A stretch of DNA of 22,513 nt from an uncultured Sutterella sp. (GTDB lineage: Bacteria > Pseudomonadota > Gammaproteobacteria > Burkholderiales > Burkholderiaceae_F): assembly GCA_905212345.1 (NCBI GenBank), contig CAJMEC010000029.1, positions 1 through 22,513 of the forward strand, in the 5' to 3' direction. Position 1 is the first letter of the stretch. Every line of letters begins with the position of its first letter. The notes beneath the pieces are model-generated. The model did not search any database and was not told where the DNA came from. It saw only the letters and a program-made list of their open reading frames with translations. Both the position numbers and the translations under genes were made by a program. This document shows positions 14,329 to 22,403 of this stretch, one piece after another.

Positions 14329-15609
14329 ATGCGACAGTGGGAACACTTTATCGCGATTATCAAAAAGGAAGTTCAACCCGCTTTAGGCTGCACGGAACCA
14401 ACTTCCATTGCCTACGCCGCCGCTCATGCCGCAAGGCTTTTAGGCAAAAAGCCTGAACGTCTTTCTGTCGCCGTTAGTGACAATCTCTACAAAAATGCCA
14501 TGGGTGTTTTTGTGCCGGGAACCGGTCAAATCGGTCTTCCCATCGCCGCTGCCGTCGGTGCTTTAGGCGGCAATCCTGATGCTGGCCTTGAAGTATTGGC
14601 AACCGTTACACCCGCTCATGTGAAAGAAGCCATGACAATGATTGAAAACGGTTGCGTCAGCATTGAAAGAGCCGATAGCCCTGATGCCGTCTACTGCAGC
14701 GCCACTGCGTATGCCGGAAGTGATTCCGCGCAAGTAACCGTCCAAGGTGACCATACCGGTATTGTTGAAGAACGAAAAAATGGTGAAGTTGTTTTCAAAA
14801 AAGAACCCGCTATTAGTACCAATGCGGAAGGACAAAGCGCTGTGGGCGGAGAAGAAATCAACTTAAAGGCTATCTATGATTTCGCATTGAAAGCTCCCTT
14901 TGAGGATATCGCTTTTATTCTCCAGGCACGTGATATCAATATGGCTTTGGCCGCTGAAGGCTTGGCAAATGAATATGGTCTTGAACTTGGCCGAACCATT
15001 AATGAACAAATCAAAGCCGGCATTTTGAGTTCTGACTTAATCAACAATATGGCCGCCTGCACAGCTGCAGCCTCTGACGCGCGAATGGGCGGCGCGACAC
15101 TGCCTGCCATGAGTAACTATGGTAGCGGCAATCAAGGTATCACGGCAACCATTCCTGTTGTCAAAATGGCTGAGTACGTTAAAGCTGACGATGAAAAATT
15201 GGCTCGAGCACTCATTCTCTCGCACCTGGGAGCCATTTACATTAAATCGCACTACCCGTCTCTGTCCGCTTTCTGCGGCAACACTGCAACCTCTTCGGCC
15301 GTAGCGATGGCTCTCGTTTACCTTAATTCGGGTACATTTGAGCAATGCTGCATGGCCATCAACAACGTGATCAGTGACACTTCCGGCATGGTTTGCGACG
15401 GTGCCAAGTCCACCTGCGCCATGAAGGTTCATACGGCTGCGCAGACAGCTTATAAATGCTGTTTCTTGGCTTTAGCCGGCCACGGGGTTGAAGGTCAGGG
15501 GATTGTCTCTGCAGACGTTGAGCAAACGATTGATAACCTCGGCGCGATGATCACAAAGGGTATGCAACAAACCGATGAAAAAATCATCGAAATTATGCGC
15601 AAAAATTAA
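14329..15609 (+). CDS. cyuA: L-cysteine desulfidase / UPF0597 family (CyuA/YhaM-like)
   Basis: A 426-residue protein of the iron-sulfur-dependent L-serine/L-cysteine dehydratase-like family, which degrades L-cysteine to pyruvate, ammonia and sulfide. The N-terminal motif ALGCTEPTSIAYA carries the conserved Cys21. Further conserved cysteines are Cys316 (FCGNTATSS), Cys356 (VCDGAK) and Cys363 (TCAMK). Their spacing of 40 and 7 residues matches the [4Fe-4S] ligands known for archaeal cysteine desulfidase. Extra Cys pairs at 340-341 and 377-378 are present. In enterobacteria cyuA is paired with the transporter cyuP and the regulator cyuR; neither is visible here. AAGGAG sets the start and a strong terminator follows. 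Serine deaminase activity is an alternative. Confidence 0.92.
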   Translation: MRQWEHFIAIIKKEVQPALGCTEPTSIAYAAAHAARLLGKKPERLSVAVSDNLYKNAMGVFVPGTGQIGLPIAAAVGALGGNPDAGLEVLATVTPAHVKEAMTMIENGCVSIERADSPDAVYCSATAYAGSDSAQVTVQGDHTGIVEERKNGEVVFKKEPAISTNAEGQSAVGGEEINLKAIYDFALKAPFEDIAFILQARDINMALAAEGLANEYGLELGRTINEQIKAGILSSDLINNMAACTAAASDARMGGATLPAMSNYGSGNQGITATIPVVKMAEYVKADDEKLARALILSHLGAIYIKSHYPSLSAFCGNTATSSAVAMALVYLNSGTFEQCCMAINNVISDTSGMVCDGAKSTCAMKVHTAAQTAYKCCFLALAGHGVEGQGIVSADVEQTIDNLGAMITKGMQQTDEKIIEIMRKN

Positions 15610-15642
15610 TGATCGGGTAAGTGACAGAATATAGTCCTTCTT

Positions 15643-15682
15643 AAAGAGTCCATACCGCTATCGGCCTGGACTCTTTTCTTTC
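15643..15682 (+). terminator. Intrinsic terminator of cyuA
   Basis: AAAGAGTCCA (15643-15652) pairs perfectly with TGGACTCTTT (15667-15676) around a 14-nt loop, followed by a TCTTTCCT tract. Confidence 0.8.
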
Positions 15683-15729
15683 CTATGTGCTGATTGTTTT
15701 AGGCGCTATTGTGATCTGGTTTTGAATGC

Positions 15730-16521
15730 TCAATCAGCTTTTTGTACGCAATGAGTAGCCTGTTGTTGAGCAATCTCAATGCAATAATTTAATTGTTCGA
15801 TAGCTCTTTCAGCAATTAAGCATATTAAAGCGTCAGCGCAACTATTTTCATCATACGAAGCTAACGCATCGTAATATCGTTCTTTATCTTCCGCGTAACG
15901 AATATTGACAGGCCAATAGCCTTCTCGAACCAGCATATAGTTTAAGAGCAGTCGTCCCGTTCTTCCGTTTCCATCGGAAAATGGATGAATTGTTTCGTAC
16001 TTTGCATGAAACAAAGAAATTCTTTCGATGGGATGCAATAAATTGTCCGGATCATTAAACCAAGAAACTAACTGACGAATTTTTTCCGGAATTTCCCAAT
16101 ATTGAGCCGTTTTGCAGGCAGTCCCAAGAATTCTCACGTTATGATCACGAAACACACCACAATATTCGGGCAACGCTCCCAACATAACATATTTGTGGAA
16201 ATTAAGGATTAATGACTCTGAGAGTTCAATTCGTTTCTCTACAAAGTCAAAAATTGCATCGAAGCCTGCCGCGTAACCTCGCGCGGCCATAACATCGCGA
16301 ATGGGCTTGCCTGAACCAACCGTAATCCCCTCTTTAACAACAAGAACAGTCTCTCGAAGGGTAAGAGTGGAGCCTTCAATGGCATTGGAGTCATAAGTCG
16401 TTTGTAACTTAATTTCTTCCCTTAATCTCTGTACCGCAGCTGCAGAAAGAGGACGGCAAGCTTTGAACTTCAAAAGAGTTTGATCTGCTCGTTCTAACCA
16501 TTGTTGCTTGGAGGTGAGCAT
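15730..16521 (-). CDS. Fic family protein (AMPylator-type, self-inhibited)
   Basis: A 263-residue Fic protein. The catalytic motif is HPFSDGNGRTGR at 179-190, with the full HxFx[DE]GNGRxxR set, so transfer of AMP from ATP to a target hydroxyl is predicted. The N-terminal inhibitory helix motif [ST]xxxE[GN] is SNAIEG at 45-50, whose Glu49 would block ATP gamma-phosphate binding (class II Fic). The flap that aligns the target is near RDHNVRILG (125-133). No C-terminal winged helix is present. DNA is visibly AT-richer than neighbours: three 60-nt samples have 19, 21 and 26 G or C, against 32 in one pgk sample. It stands alone between two core genes with no antitoxin frame beside it, suggesting lateral acquisition. 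The target is unknown. Confidence 0.93.
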   Translation of the reverse strand: MLTSKQQWLERADQTLLKFKACRPLSAAAVQRLREEIKLQTTYDSNAIEGSTLTLRETVLVVKEGITVGSGKPIRDVMAARGYAAGFDAIFDFVEKRIELSESLILNFHKYVMLGALPEYCGVFRDHNVRILGTACKTAQYWEIPEKIRQLVSWFNDPDNLLHPIERISLFHAKYETIHPFSDGNGRTGRLLLNYMLVREGYWPVNIRYAEDKERYYDALASYDENSCADALICLIAERAIEQLNYCIEIAQQQATHCVQKAD

Positions 16522-16613
16522 ATAGATTGCAAACCTAAGATAAGATAATTAAACGAAAAATGCTGTGCCTGATTCTAGCAAATACTATCGCTAGAGAACT
16601 ATGCGAAATACGT

Positions 16614-16653
16614 ACAAAAATCCCGAGATCCTTCAAAATAGAACCCCGGGATT
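16614..16653 (-). terminator. Intrinsic terminator of pgk and the xseB-ispA-dxs-murB operon
   Basis: On the minus strand AATCCCG (16653-16647) pairs with CGGGATT (16625-16619), with a further partly paired internal region, followed by TTTTTG. It lies about 20 nt past the pgk stop. Confidence 0.75.
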
Positions 16654-16672
16654 CAAGTTAAACTAAAAATGC

Positions 16673-17875
16673 TTACTGAGCGCGTTTTTCTAAAATTTCA
16701 ATGGCAGGTAAAACCTTTCCTTCCAAGAATTCAAGGAACGCTCCGCCACCGGTTGAGATGTAAGAAATACGGTTAGAAATACCGAATTTACCAACTGCGG
16801 CTACCGTGTCACCACCACCTGCAATGGAGAAAGCGCCGTTTTCTGTCGCCTTGGCAATAGCTTCAGCCATCACTTCAGTACCGTGAGAATAGGGCTCCAT
16901 CTCAAACACGCCCACCGGACCGTTCCAAACAATCGTGCCAGCCTTTTGCAAGATGTCAGCTAAAGCCTGAGCCGTTTCCGGTCCCACGTCCAAAATCATT
17001 TCATCGTCTTGAACATCCTCAATGCGGCAAGTACGATGTTCTGCCGTCTCAGAAAATTCCTTAGCAACCACAACATCCGTCGGCAAAGGAAGCGTTGCGC
17101 CCTTCTCTTCCAAGGTCTTTAAAATCTTCTTACATTCGTCAAGTAAATCAGCCTCAGCCAAAGACTTGCCAACCTTGTAGCCGGCAGCCATCAAGAATGT
17201 GTTGGCGATGCCGCCGCCCACAATCAGCTGATCCACTTTTTGAGCAAGGTTATTCAAAATGGTCAACTTCGTTGACACTTTGGAACCGCCGACAATGGCA
17301 ACCAACGGATGTTTAGCTTCTTCAACGGCCTTGGTCAAGGCATCAATTTCGGCTGCCATCAATGGACCGGCGCAGACGACGTCGGCGTACTGAGCCACAC
17401 CATAGGTTGAAGCTTGAGCACGATGAGCCGTGCCGAAAGCATCGTTTACAAAAACATCGCAAAGCGCACCGTACTTCTTAGAGAGCTCTTGATCGCACTT
17501 CTTTTCGCCCACGTTGCAACGGCAGTTTTCGAGCATAACCACCTCGCCGGGAGCCACTTCAAAGCCGCCGTCAACCCAATTATCAATCAAACGAACGGGG
17601 CAACCTAATAATTCAGCCATACGTTGAGCAATCTTCACGAGGCTGTCAGCCGGGGTCTTTTCACCTTCCTTAGGACGGCCCAAGTGACTTACCACCATCA
17701 CACGAGCTCCCGCGTCACGAGCCATGCGAATGGCAGGCACTGAGGCAACCAAACGAGCCTCATTTGTAATGTTGCCGTTTTCATCACGCGGAGCGTTCAA
17801 ATCAGAACGGATGAACACGCGCTTATCCTTCAAGGCTCCGGCCTTGACCAATTGTTCAAGAGTTGTCACTCGCAT
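16673..17875 (-). CDS. pgk: Phosphoglycerate kinase
   Basis: A 400-residue glycolytic kinase that interconverts 1,3-bisphosphoglycerate plus ADP and 3-phosphoglycerate plus ATP. The substrate-binding motifs are RSDLNAP (23-29), SHLGRP (63-68), and the R-rich AFGTAHRAQAS region. The nucleotide site includes VGGSKVSTK, WNGPVGVFE and the C-terminal GGGDTVAAV and STGGGAFLE. Position 24 is Ser where many enzymes have Val or Ala, and MLENCRCNVGEKK has Cys where Phe is usual. AAAGGGA precedes the ATG. It begins 50 nt after the dxs-murB stop and is last in the minus-strand operon. A TATAAT box lies in that gap. Confidence 0.97.
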   Translation of the reverse strand: MRVTTLEQLVKAGALKDKRVFIRSDLNAPRDENGNITNEARLVASVPAIRMARDAGARVMVVSHLGRPKEGEKTPADSLVKIAQRMAELLGCPVRLIDNWVDGGFEVAPGEVVMLENCRCNVGEKKCDQELSKKYGALCDVFVNDAFGTAHRAQASTYGVAQYADVVCAGPLMAAEIDALTKAVEEAKHPLVAIVGGSKVSTKLTILNNLAQKVDQLIVGGGIANTFLMAAGYKVGKSLAEADLLDECKKILKTLEEKGATLPLPTDVVVAKEFSETAEHRTCRIEDVQDDEMILDVGPETAQALADILQKAGTIVWNGPVGVFEMEPYSHGTEVMAEAIAKATENGAFSIAGGGDTVAAVGKFGISNRISYISTGGGAFLEFLEGKVLPAIEILEKRAQ

Positions 17876-17913
17876 GGTTTATTTCCCTTTAAAAGAAAAA
17901 GACTAATTTGATA

Positions 17914-17919
17914 ATTATA
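17914..17919 (-). promoter_or_regulatory. Possible internal -10 box for pgk
   Basis: A perfect TATAAT on the minus strand lies in the 50-nt gap between dxs-murB and pgk. No good -35 hexamer is seen at the right distance, so an extra pgk promoter is only a possibility. Confidence 0.3.
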
Positions 17920-17925
17920 AATAGC

Positions 17926-20796
17926 TCACTTCAAGACCACGGGTTCAGGTTCCAACCGTACACCGAATTTTTCCTCAACCGTGTCTTGTACAAAGGAAGC
18001 AAAATCAAGCAAGGCCTGGCCGTCGGCCGCACCGTCGTGGTTAACCAAAACCAAAGCTTGTTTTTCGTATGTTCCGGCAAATCCGTGTCGCATCCCCTTT
18101 AACCCCGCTTGGTCAATGAGCCAGCCGGCGGCTAATTTCTCACGACCGCCCGATAAGGGATAATGAACAATGCTTGGGAATTTCTCGAGCAATTGTTGGA
18201 AAACCTCCCGGGTGACGATCGGATTTTTGAAAAAAGATCCGGCGCTCGGCAATACCTTCGGGTCAGGAAGCTTACGAGAACGGGCAGCAACGACCGCCTC
18301 AAAAATAGCCTGTGGCGTTATCTCTTGAGAATCTTTAAATCCCAAGGCCAATTCTTTGTAGCTTAAATTCGCTGACCACTGGGCAGCAAACGCCAACTCG
18401 ACAGAAAGAACGATCAATTCTGATCCCGCCTGTGTCTTAAAAACACTGTGCCGATAGCCAAAATCACACATTTCACTAGGAATTATGCGCACCGAGGACG
18501 TCTGGGGATCAAAAACCTCCACGCTTCTGACAAACTGCGCCACTTCGGCTCCGTAAGCACCGATATTCTGAACGACGGCTCCGCCGACTGTTCCCGGTAT
18601 CAAAGCCAGGTTTTCAGGGCCGCCCCAACCTAAATCCAAAACTCTTCGGACCGTTTCGTGCCAAGACTCCCCTGCGCCAACCTTTACAACTTTTTCGTCT
18701 GCATGAGCTTCAAAGCCCTTCAAATTCATCTTGATAACCAATCGATTAACAAGATGAGAAGCAATCAGCAAATTCGAACCCCCGCCCAAAATGAAAGGTT
18801 CAATATTCTCCCGATGAGCGAAATCCAGTGCCAGTTCCAACTCTCTGCGATCGGTGACCTCAGCAAAATACCGCGCCTTAGAACCAACAGCCATCGTATT
18901 GTAGGGTTTTAAGTCCACAAAACTTCGAACAAGAAGCGCTTCTTCTATACGTCGAAGGACACTCGTAGTATCCAACTCATTTTCACACATCAGTTCATCA
19001 ATGGTGCCCTGCGGAATGAAGCGATCTTTAATCCCAAAAACTAAAACAGGCACATCCATTCCCATTTCAGACAGGGCCTCAAGAACACCACTTCCCGCGC
19101 CGCCCGCCGCAACACCGTCTTCTACTGTGCAAAGCAAATCATGCGTTGCCGCCATTTGAGCCAACATTTCACGATCAAGCGGTTTTACAAAGCGCATATC
19201 CACCAAAGTGGCATCAAGCTTCTCGGCCACTTCACGCATCCGGCTAACCATCAAGCCAAACGCAAGAATCGCCACCCGTTTATCCTGTTTAGTGCTTTCT
19301 CGAATAACTCGAGCTTTTCCGATTTCGAGAGTTTCCAGGGCTTCATCCTGAAGAACTCCGGGACCTTTACCTCTCGGATATCGAACCGCAGCCGGCGTAT
19401 CCATTTTGAAGGCCGTCGTGAGCATCTTTCGACACTCGTTTTCATCCGACGGCGTCATGATTGTCATATTGGGGATACTGCGTAAATAGGCAATGTCGAA
19501 AACACCCTGATGTGTCTCACCGTCAGCCCCCACCAATCCGCCACGGTCAATGGCAAACATCACCGGAAGATTCTGGATGGCGACATCATGCAAAATCTGG
19601 TCATAGGCCCGTTGGGCAAAAGATGAATAAATCGCCACCACCGGTTTGATGCCCGAAGTTGCGAGTCCTGCCGCAAAAGTGACGGCGTGTTGCTCGGCAA
19701 TAGCCACATCGCGGTAACGCTCAGGAAAACGCTTTTCAAATTCGACTAAACCTGAACCCTCTCGCATAGCGGGAGTTATGGCATAGAGTCGTTCATCGAC
19801 CGCTGCCATATCGCAAACCCAGCGGGAAAACACTTCCGTGTAAGTGGGGTGTTTCGGATCAGACTTTTTCTCAACGATTCCTTTTTCAGGATCAAATTTC
19901 CCAACACCGTGATAGAGCGTGGGATTTTCTTCCGCAAGCGTATACCCCTTGCCTTTTTTTGTGACGACATGCAAAACCATGGGACCGTCAAGCGCCTTGA
20001 TATTTCGCAAAACTGTTATGAGGTTGGCAATGTCGTGGCCATCGACCGGACCGTAGTAGTTAAGATCAAAGGCAGAAAAAAGCGTAGAGTGAGGCGCCAC
20101 AAAGTTAACCGTGCGCTGCTCCATGCTTTTGAAAAGATTCCAAAGCTTAGGAAGCGGCTTCAAGGCGCGTTTTGAGAAATTGCGTGCGCTTGAAAACGCG
20201 TGACCGGATACAAGCTTGGCTAAGTGATGGTTTAGCGCACCGACCGATGGCGAAATAGAACAATCATTGTCATTGACGATGATTAAAAGTTTAATGCCAT
20301 CCTTATATGTACCGGCATGGTTGAGCGCTTCAACGGCCATACCGCCCGTCAGAGCTCCATCTCCGATAACCGCGATGTGCCAAGCGTCCTTCTCGCCGTT
20401 TAGGGCATCGGCAACAGCCATTCCAAGAGCGGCAGAAATAGAAGTGGAGCTATGGGCTGTGCCGAACGCATCGTGCTCACTTTCTCCACGCTTGGGAAAG
20501 CCTGAGAGTCCGTGATACTGTCTCAATGTTTTAAATTGATCCATTCGCCCGGTAAGCATCTTGTGGGCATAAGCTTGGTGCCCAACATCAAAAATAATCT
20601 TGTCGTAAGGCGAATTAAAAACATAGTGAAGAGCCAATGTCAGGTCAACAGCCCCCAGGCTACTTGCCAAGTGACCTCCTGTTTTTGAAACAGAGTCAAC
20701 CATAAACTCTCTTATTTCCCGAGCCAGCGTCGGCAGCATTGGCACAGAAAGCTTTTTCAAATCTTTCGGAGAATGGATTCTATTGAGTAAACGCAT
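17926..20796 (-). CDS. dxs-murB: Fused 1-deoxy-D-xylulose-5-phosphate synthase and UDP-N-acetylenolpyruvoylglucosamine reductase (Dxs-MurB)
   Basis: One 956-codon frame joins two complete enzymes. Residues 1-621 are Dxs, which condenses pyruvate and glyceraldehyde-3-phosphate with thiamine diphosphate to start the MEP pathway. They show GHLASSLG (41-48), the TPP motif GDG at 145-147 with NDN at 175-177, catalytic Glu368 in AIAEQH, and the terminal FIPQGT region. Residues 622-956 are MurB (type I), the FAD enzyme that makes UDP-MurNAc. They show GGGSNLL (671-677), IPGTVGGAVVQNIGAYG (about 733-749), Arg782 in YRHSVF, Ser854 in AGSFFKNP and Glu951 in LEPE. The linker around LRRIEEALLVRSF is minimal. 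No ATG with a ribosome binding site is seen at the junction; an in-frame GTG codes residue 627. GGGGAAG precedes the start, 11 nt after ispA. Confidence 0.95.
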   Translation of the reverse strand: MRLLNRIHSPKDLKKLSVPMLPTLAREIREFMVDSVSKTGGHLASSLGAVDLTLALHYVFNSPYDKIIFDVGHQAYAHKMLTGRMDQFKTLRQYHGLSGFPKRGESEHDAFGTAHSSTSISAALGMAVADALNGEKDAWHIAVIGDGALTGGMAVEALNHAGTYKDGIKLLIIVNDNDCSISPSVGALNHHLAKLVSGHAFSSARNFSKRALKPLPKLWNLFKSMEQRTVNFVAPHSTLFSAFDLNYYGPVDGHDIANLITVLRNIKALDGPMVLHVVTKKGKGYTLAEENPTLYHGVGKFDPEKGIVEKKSDPKHPTYTEVFSRWVCDMAAVDERLYAITPAMREGSGLVEFEKRFPERYRDVAIAEQHAVTFAAGLATSGIKPVVAIYSSFAQRAYDQILHDVAIQNLPVMFAIDRGGLVGADGETHQGVFDIAYLRSIPNMTIMTPSDENECRKMLTTAFKMDTPAAVRYPRGKGPGVLQDEALETLEIGKARVIRESTKQDKRVAILAFGLMVSRMREVAEKLDATLVDMRFVKPLDREMLAQMAATHDLLCTVEDGVAAGGAGSGVLEALSEMGMDVPVLVFGIKDRFIPQGTIDELMCENELDTTSVLRRIEEALLVRSFVDLKPYNTMAVGSKARYFAEVTDRRELELALDFAHRENIEPFILGGGSNLLIASHLVNRLVIKMNLKGFEAHADEKVVKVGAGESWHETVRRVLDLGWGGPENLALIPGTVGGAVVQNIGAYGAEVAQFVRSVEVFDPQTSSVRIIPSEMCDFGYRHSVFKTQAGSELIVLSVELAFAAQWSANLSYKELALGFKDSQEITPQAIFEAVVAARSRKLPDPKVLPSAGSFFKNPIVTREVFQQLLEKFPSIVHYPLSGGREKLAAGWLIDQAGLKGMRHGFAGTYEKQALVLVNHDGAADGQALLDFASFVQDTVEEKFGVRLEPEPVVLK

Positions 20797-20807
20797 CTCT
20801 TCCCCTG

Positions 20808-21713
20808 TCAGTGATCTCGGCTCAAAATATAGTTGGCAATATCGGCCAGACGTTCCGTTTTGCCCTCATACTCTTTGGACAACTTTTCAATGGTCTGCAA
20901 GGCCTCAAGCGCCCGACTGATTTCATTTTGAGCCATCTTACGAGATTGTTCGAGCCCTAAAAGCGATACAAAGGTGGGTTTGTCCTCGGCCGCATCTTTG
21001 CCGGCCGTTTTACCCAAAACAGCCGTTTCAGCCGTCACATCCAAAACGTCATCGATGACCTGGAAAGCCAAGCCGATAGCATCGGCATACTGGGCGACTA
21101 ACCCAATTAATGAGGCCGGAGGCGTTTGCTCAGCGCCATAAAGCCCCATGAGAGCGCTCGCCCGAACCATGGCACCGGTCTTCATCCTATGCATCAAGGT
21201 CAACGTATCCAGATCAAGTTTTTGGTGAACGGATAAAAGATCCACCGCCTGACCGCCGCACATACCGGCCGATCCGGCCGCCGCGGCTAATAATTTAACC
21301 AGCATGGTAATTTGCTCACCCGGCAATTTTGTTTGTGTCAGTTCAAAAAAAGCCTGTGCCTGAAGGGCATCTCCGGCAAGCATCCCCATGGCTTCGCCAT
21401 ATTTTTTGTGTGTTGTGAGTTTACCGCGGCGTAGAGTGTCGTTGTCCATGCATGGCATATCATCATGAACAAGCGAATACGAATGAATATATTCAAGAGA
21501 AAGGGCAATATGGTCCAGCGCTTCTTCTTTGGCGCCAACCAGTTCCCCGGCGGCGTACGCCAATAACGGACGAATGCGCTTGCCACCATCTAAAACGGCG
21601 TAACGCATGGCTTCATGAAGTTTCCATGGCAAACGATTATCCGGCGGCAGCGCCTTCTTTGCGCAAAGTTCAAAATGCGCTGCGCGTTGAGCGCTCCAAC
21701 TCTTAAAGTCCAT
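20808..21713 (-). CDS. ispA: (2E,6E)-farnesyl diphosphate synthase
   Basis: A 301-residue trans-prenyltransferase that condenses DMAPP and IPP to farnesyl diphosphate, the precursor of undecaprenyl diphosphate and quinone side chains. The first Asp-rich motif is DDMPCMD (84-90) and the second is DDVLD (221-225), with LRRG after the first and GGKRIRP (43-49) for pyrophosphate binding. The ATG at 21713 is preceded by AAAGGA and overlaps the end of xseB by 11 nt. A longer in-frame start at 21773 would add 20 residues deep inside xseB and has no site of its own. xseB-ispA-dxs is a conserved proteobacterial order. The dxs-murB gene follows after 11 nt. Confidence 0.96.
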   Translation of the reverse strand: MDFKSWSAQRAAHFELCAKKALPPDNRLPWKLHEAMRYAVLDGGKRIRPLLAYAAGELVGAKEEALDHIALSLEYIHSYSLVHDDMPCMDNDTLRRGKLTTHKKYGEAMGMLAGDALQAQAFFELTQTKLPGEQITMLVKLLAAAAGSAGMCGGQAVDLLSVHQKLDLDTLTLMHRMKTGAMVRASALMGLYGAEQTPPASLIGLVAQYADAIGLAFQVIDDVLDVTAETAVLGKTAGKDAAEDKPTFVSLLGLEQSRKMAQNEISRALEALQTIEKLSKEYEGKTERLADIANYILSRDH

Positions 21714-21963
21714 CCGTAATTCCTTTCTGACGAAGTTCCATTTCCCGCAGAGGCACTTCGGTACCATCTTCAAGCTGTCGGACTACCTCAGCTGCCTGAC
21801 TGAGTAACTCCTGACAACGAGCCGACAATTCCTTTCCGCGCTGATAGGCCTTAACGCTCTCTTCAAGCGTAAGCTCTCCCTTTCTCATCGTCTCAACAAT
21901 GGCCTGCATCTCTTGCATAGCTTCTTCAAATGATAATTTTTGAACTGATTTCGGTTGAGCCAT
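21703..21963 (-). CDS. xseB: Exodeoxyribonuclease VII small subunit
   Basis: An 86-residue helical protein that binds XseA to form exonuclease VII, which degrades single-stranded DNA. The family pattern is clear: LSFEEAMQEMQAIVETMRKGELTLEESVKAYQRG in outline, then a helix with ELLSQAAEVVRQLE. The core of the domain lies at about residues 10-65, and the C-terminal tail differs between species. GAGGGTGA precedes the ATG. First gene of the minus-strand operon; its stop overlaps the ispA start. Confidence 0.95.
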   Translation of the reverse strand: MAQPKSVQKLSFEEAMQEMQAIVETMRKGELTLEESVKAYQRGKELSARCQELLSQAAEVVRQLEDGTEVPLREMELRQKGITDGL

Positions 21964-22233
21964 TTCACCCTCATCGTGACATCCACATTCTGCCCATTTT
22001 ACCGCAGGTTCCGTTTAGGAACGCCGATGAGAATCAGCTATCATCGCTTTTTGAAGTTTGCATTAAAGAATCTTTGACTTCCTCTTCATAAAAATGAGAG
22101 GTCAAGCTTATTTGATTTAACTTAGTGTAAAAGCCAAAAAAGACCGTTTCAGGCAAGTGTATATCAATTTAAATCATAAAAATCAGTGACTTTTTTAGCT
22201 CTCACCGCTCCTTGCCACCCAAATAAGAAAACA

Positions 22234-22292
22234 CAGTGTCTCGCCTGGCTTTATTCATAAGCGGTTATTTTGATGCGGCTTTTGAGACACTG
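22234..22292. repeat. Inverted repeat, possible structured RNA or terminator
   Basis: CAGTGTCTC (22234-22242) is the perfect complement of GAGACACTG (22284-22292). Inside it, GCC (22243-22245) can pair with GGC (22277-22279). On the minus strand the stem is followed by TGTTTTCTTATTT, so it could end an unannotated minus-strand transcript. No protein-coding gene explains it. Confidence 0.5.
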
Positions 22293-22319
22293 CTTCACAC
22301 TTTAAAGTTTTTAGCCGAA

Positions 22320-22360
22320 TTGCACCTATCGGCGCGACTGCTATGATTGATTTATATAAT
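22320..22360 (+). promoter_or_regulatory. Candidate promoter of the right-end gene
   Basis: TTGCAC (22320-22325) and TATGAT (22342-22347, 5 of 6) are 16 nt apart, and a perfect TATAAT follows at 22355-22360 without its own -35. The gene start is at 22404, so one of these is likely to be used. Confidence 0.4.
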
Positions 22361-22403
22361 CCTTTTTGTGTAAAAAAGTTCTGCAACTTCTGTGAATTTA
22401 AAA

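Larger units (their letters stand above)
21964..22403. other. Intergenic region between the xseB operon and the partial right-end gene
   Basis: These 440 nt hold no plausible gene. They should contain the promoter of the minus-strand operon and that of the plus-strand gene. Minus-strand TAAAAT at about 21998-22003 is a possible -10 for xseB without a good -35. An imperfect inverted repeat, TTGAC..CCTC.TCAT against ATGAGAGGTCAA, spans 22074-22105. A 9-bp perfect inverted repeat spans 22234-22292 and is listed separately. Confidence 0.6.

Noticed and set aside
15610..15729. Possible antitoxin for the Fic protein next to its 3' end
   Set aside because: This gap contains only the cyuA terminator and no open frame of useful length; the inhibitory motif is inside the Fic protein itself.
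21714..21773. Twenty-residue N-terminal extension of IspA
   Set aside because: It lies inside xseB, has no ribosome binding site and goes beyond the usual family start; the ATG at 21713 has AAAGGA.
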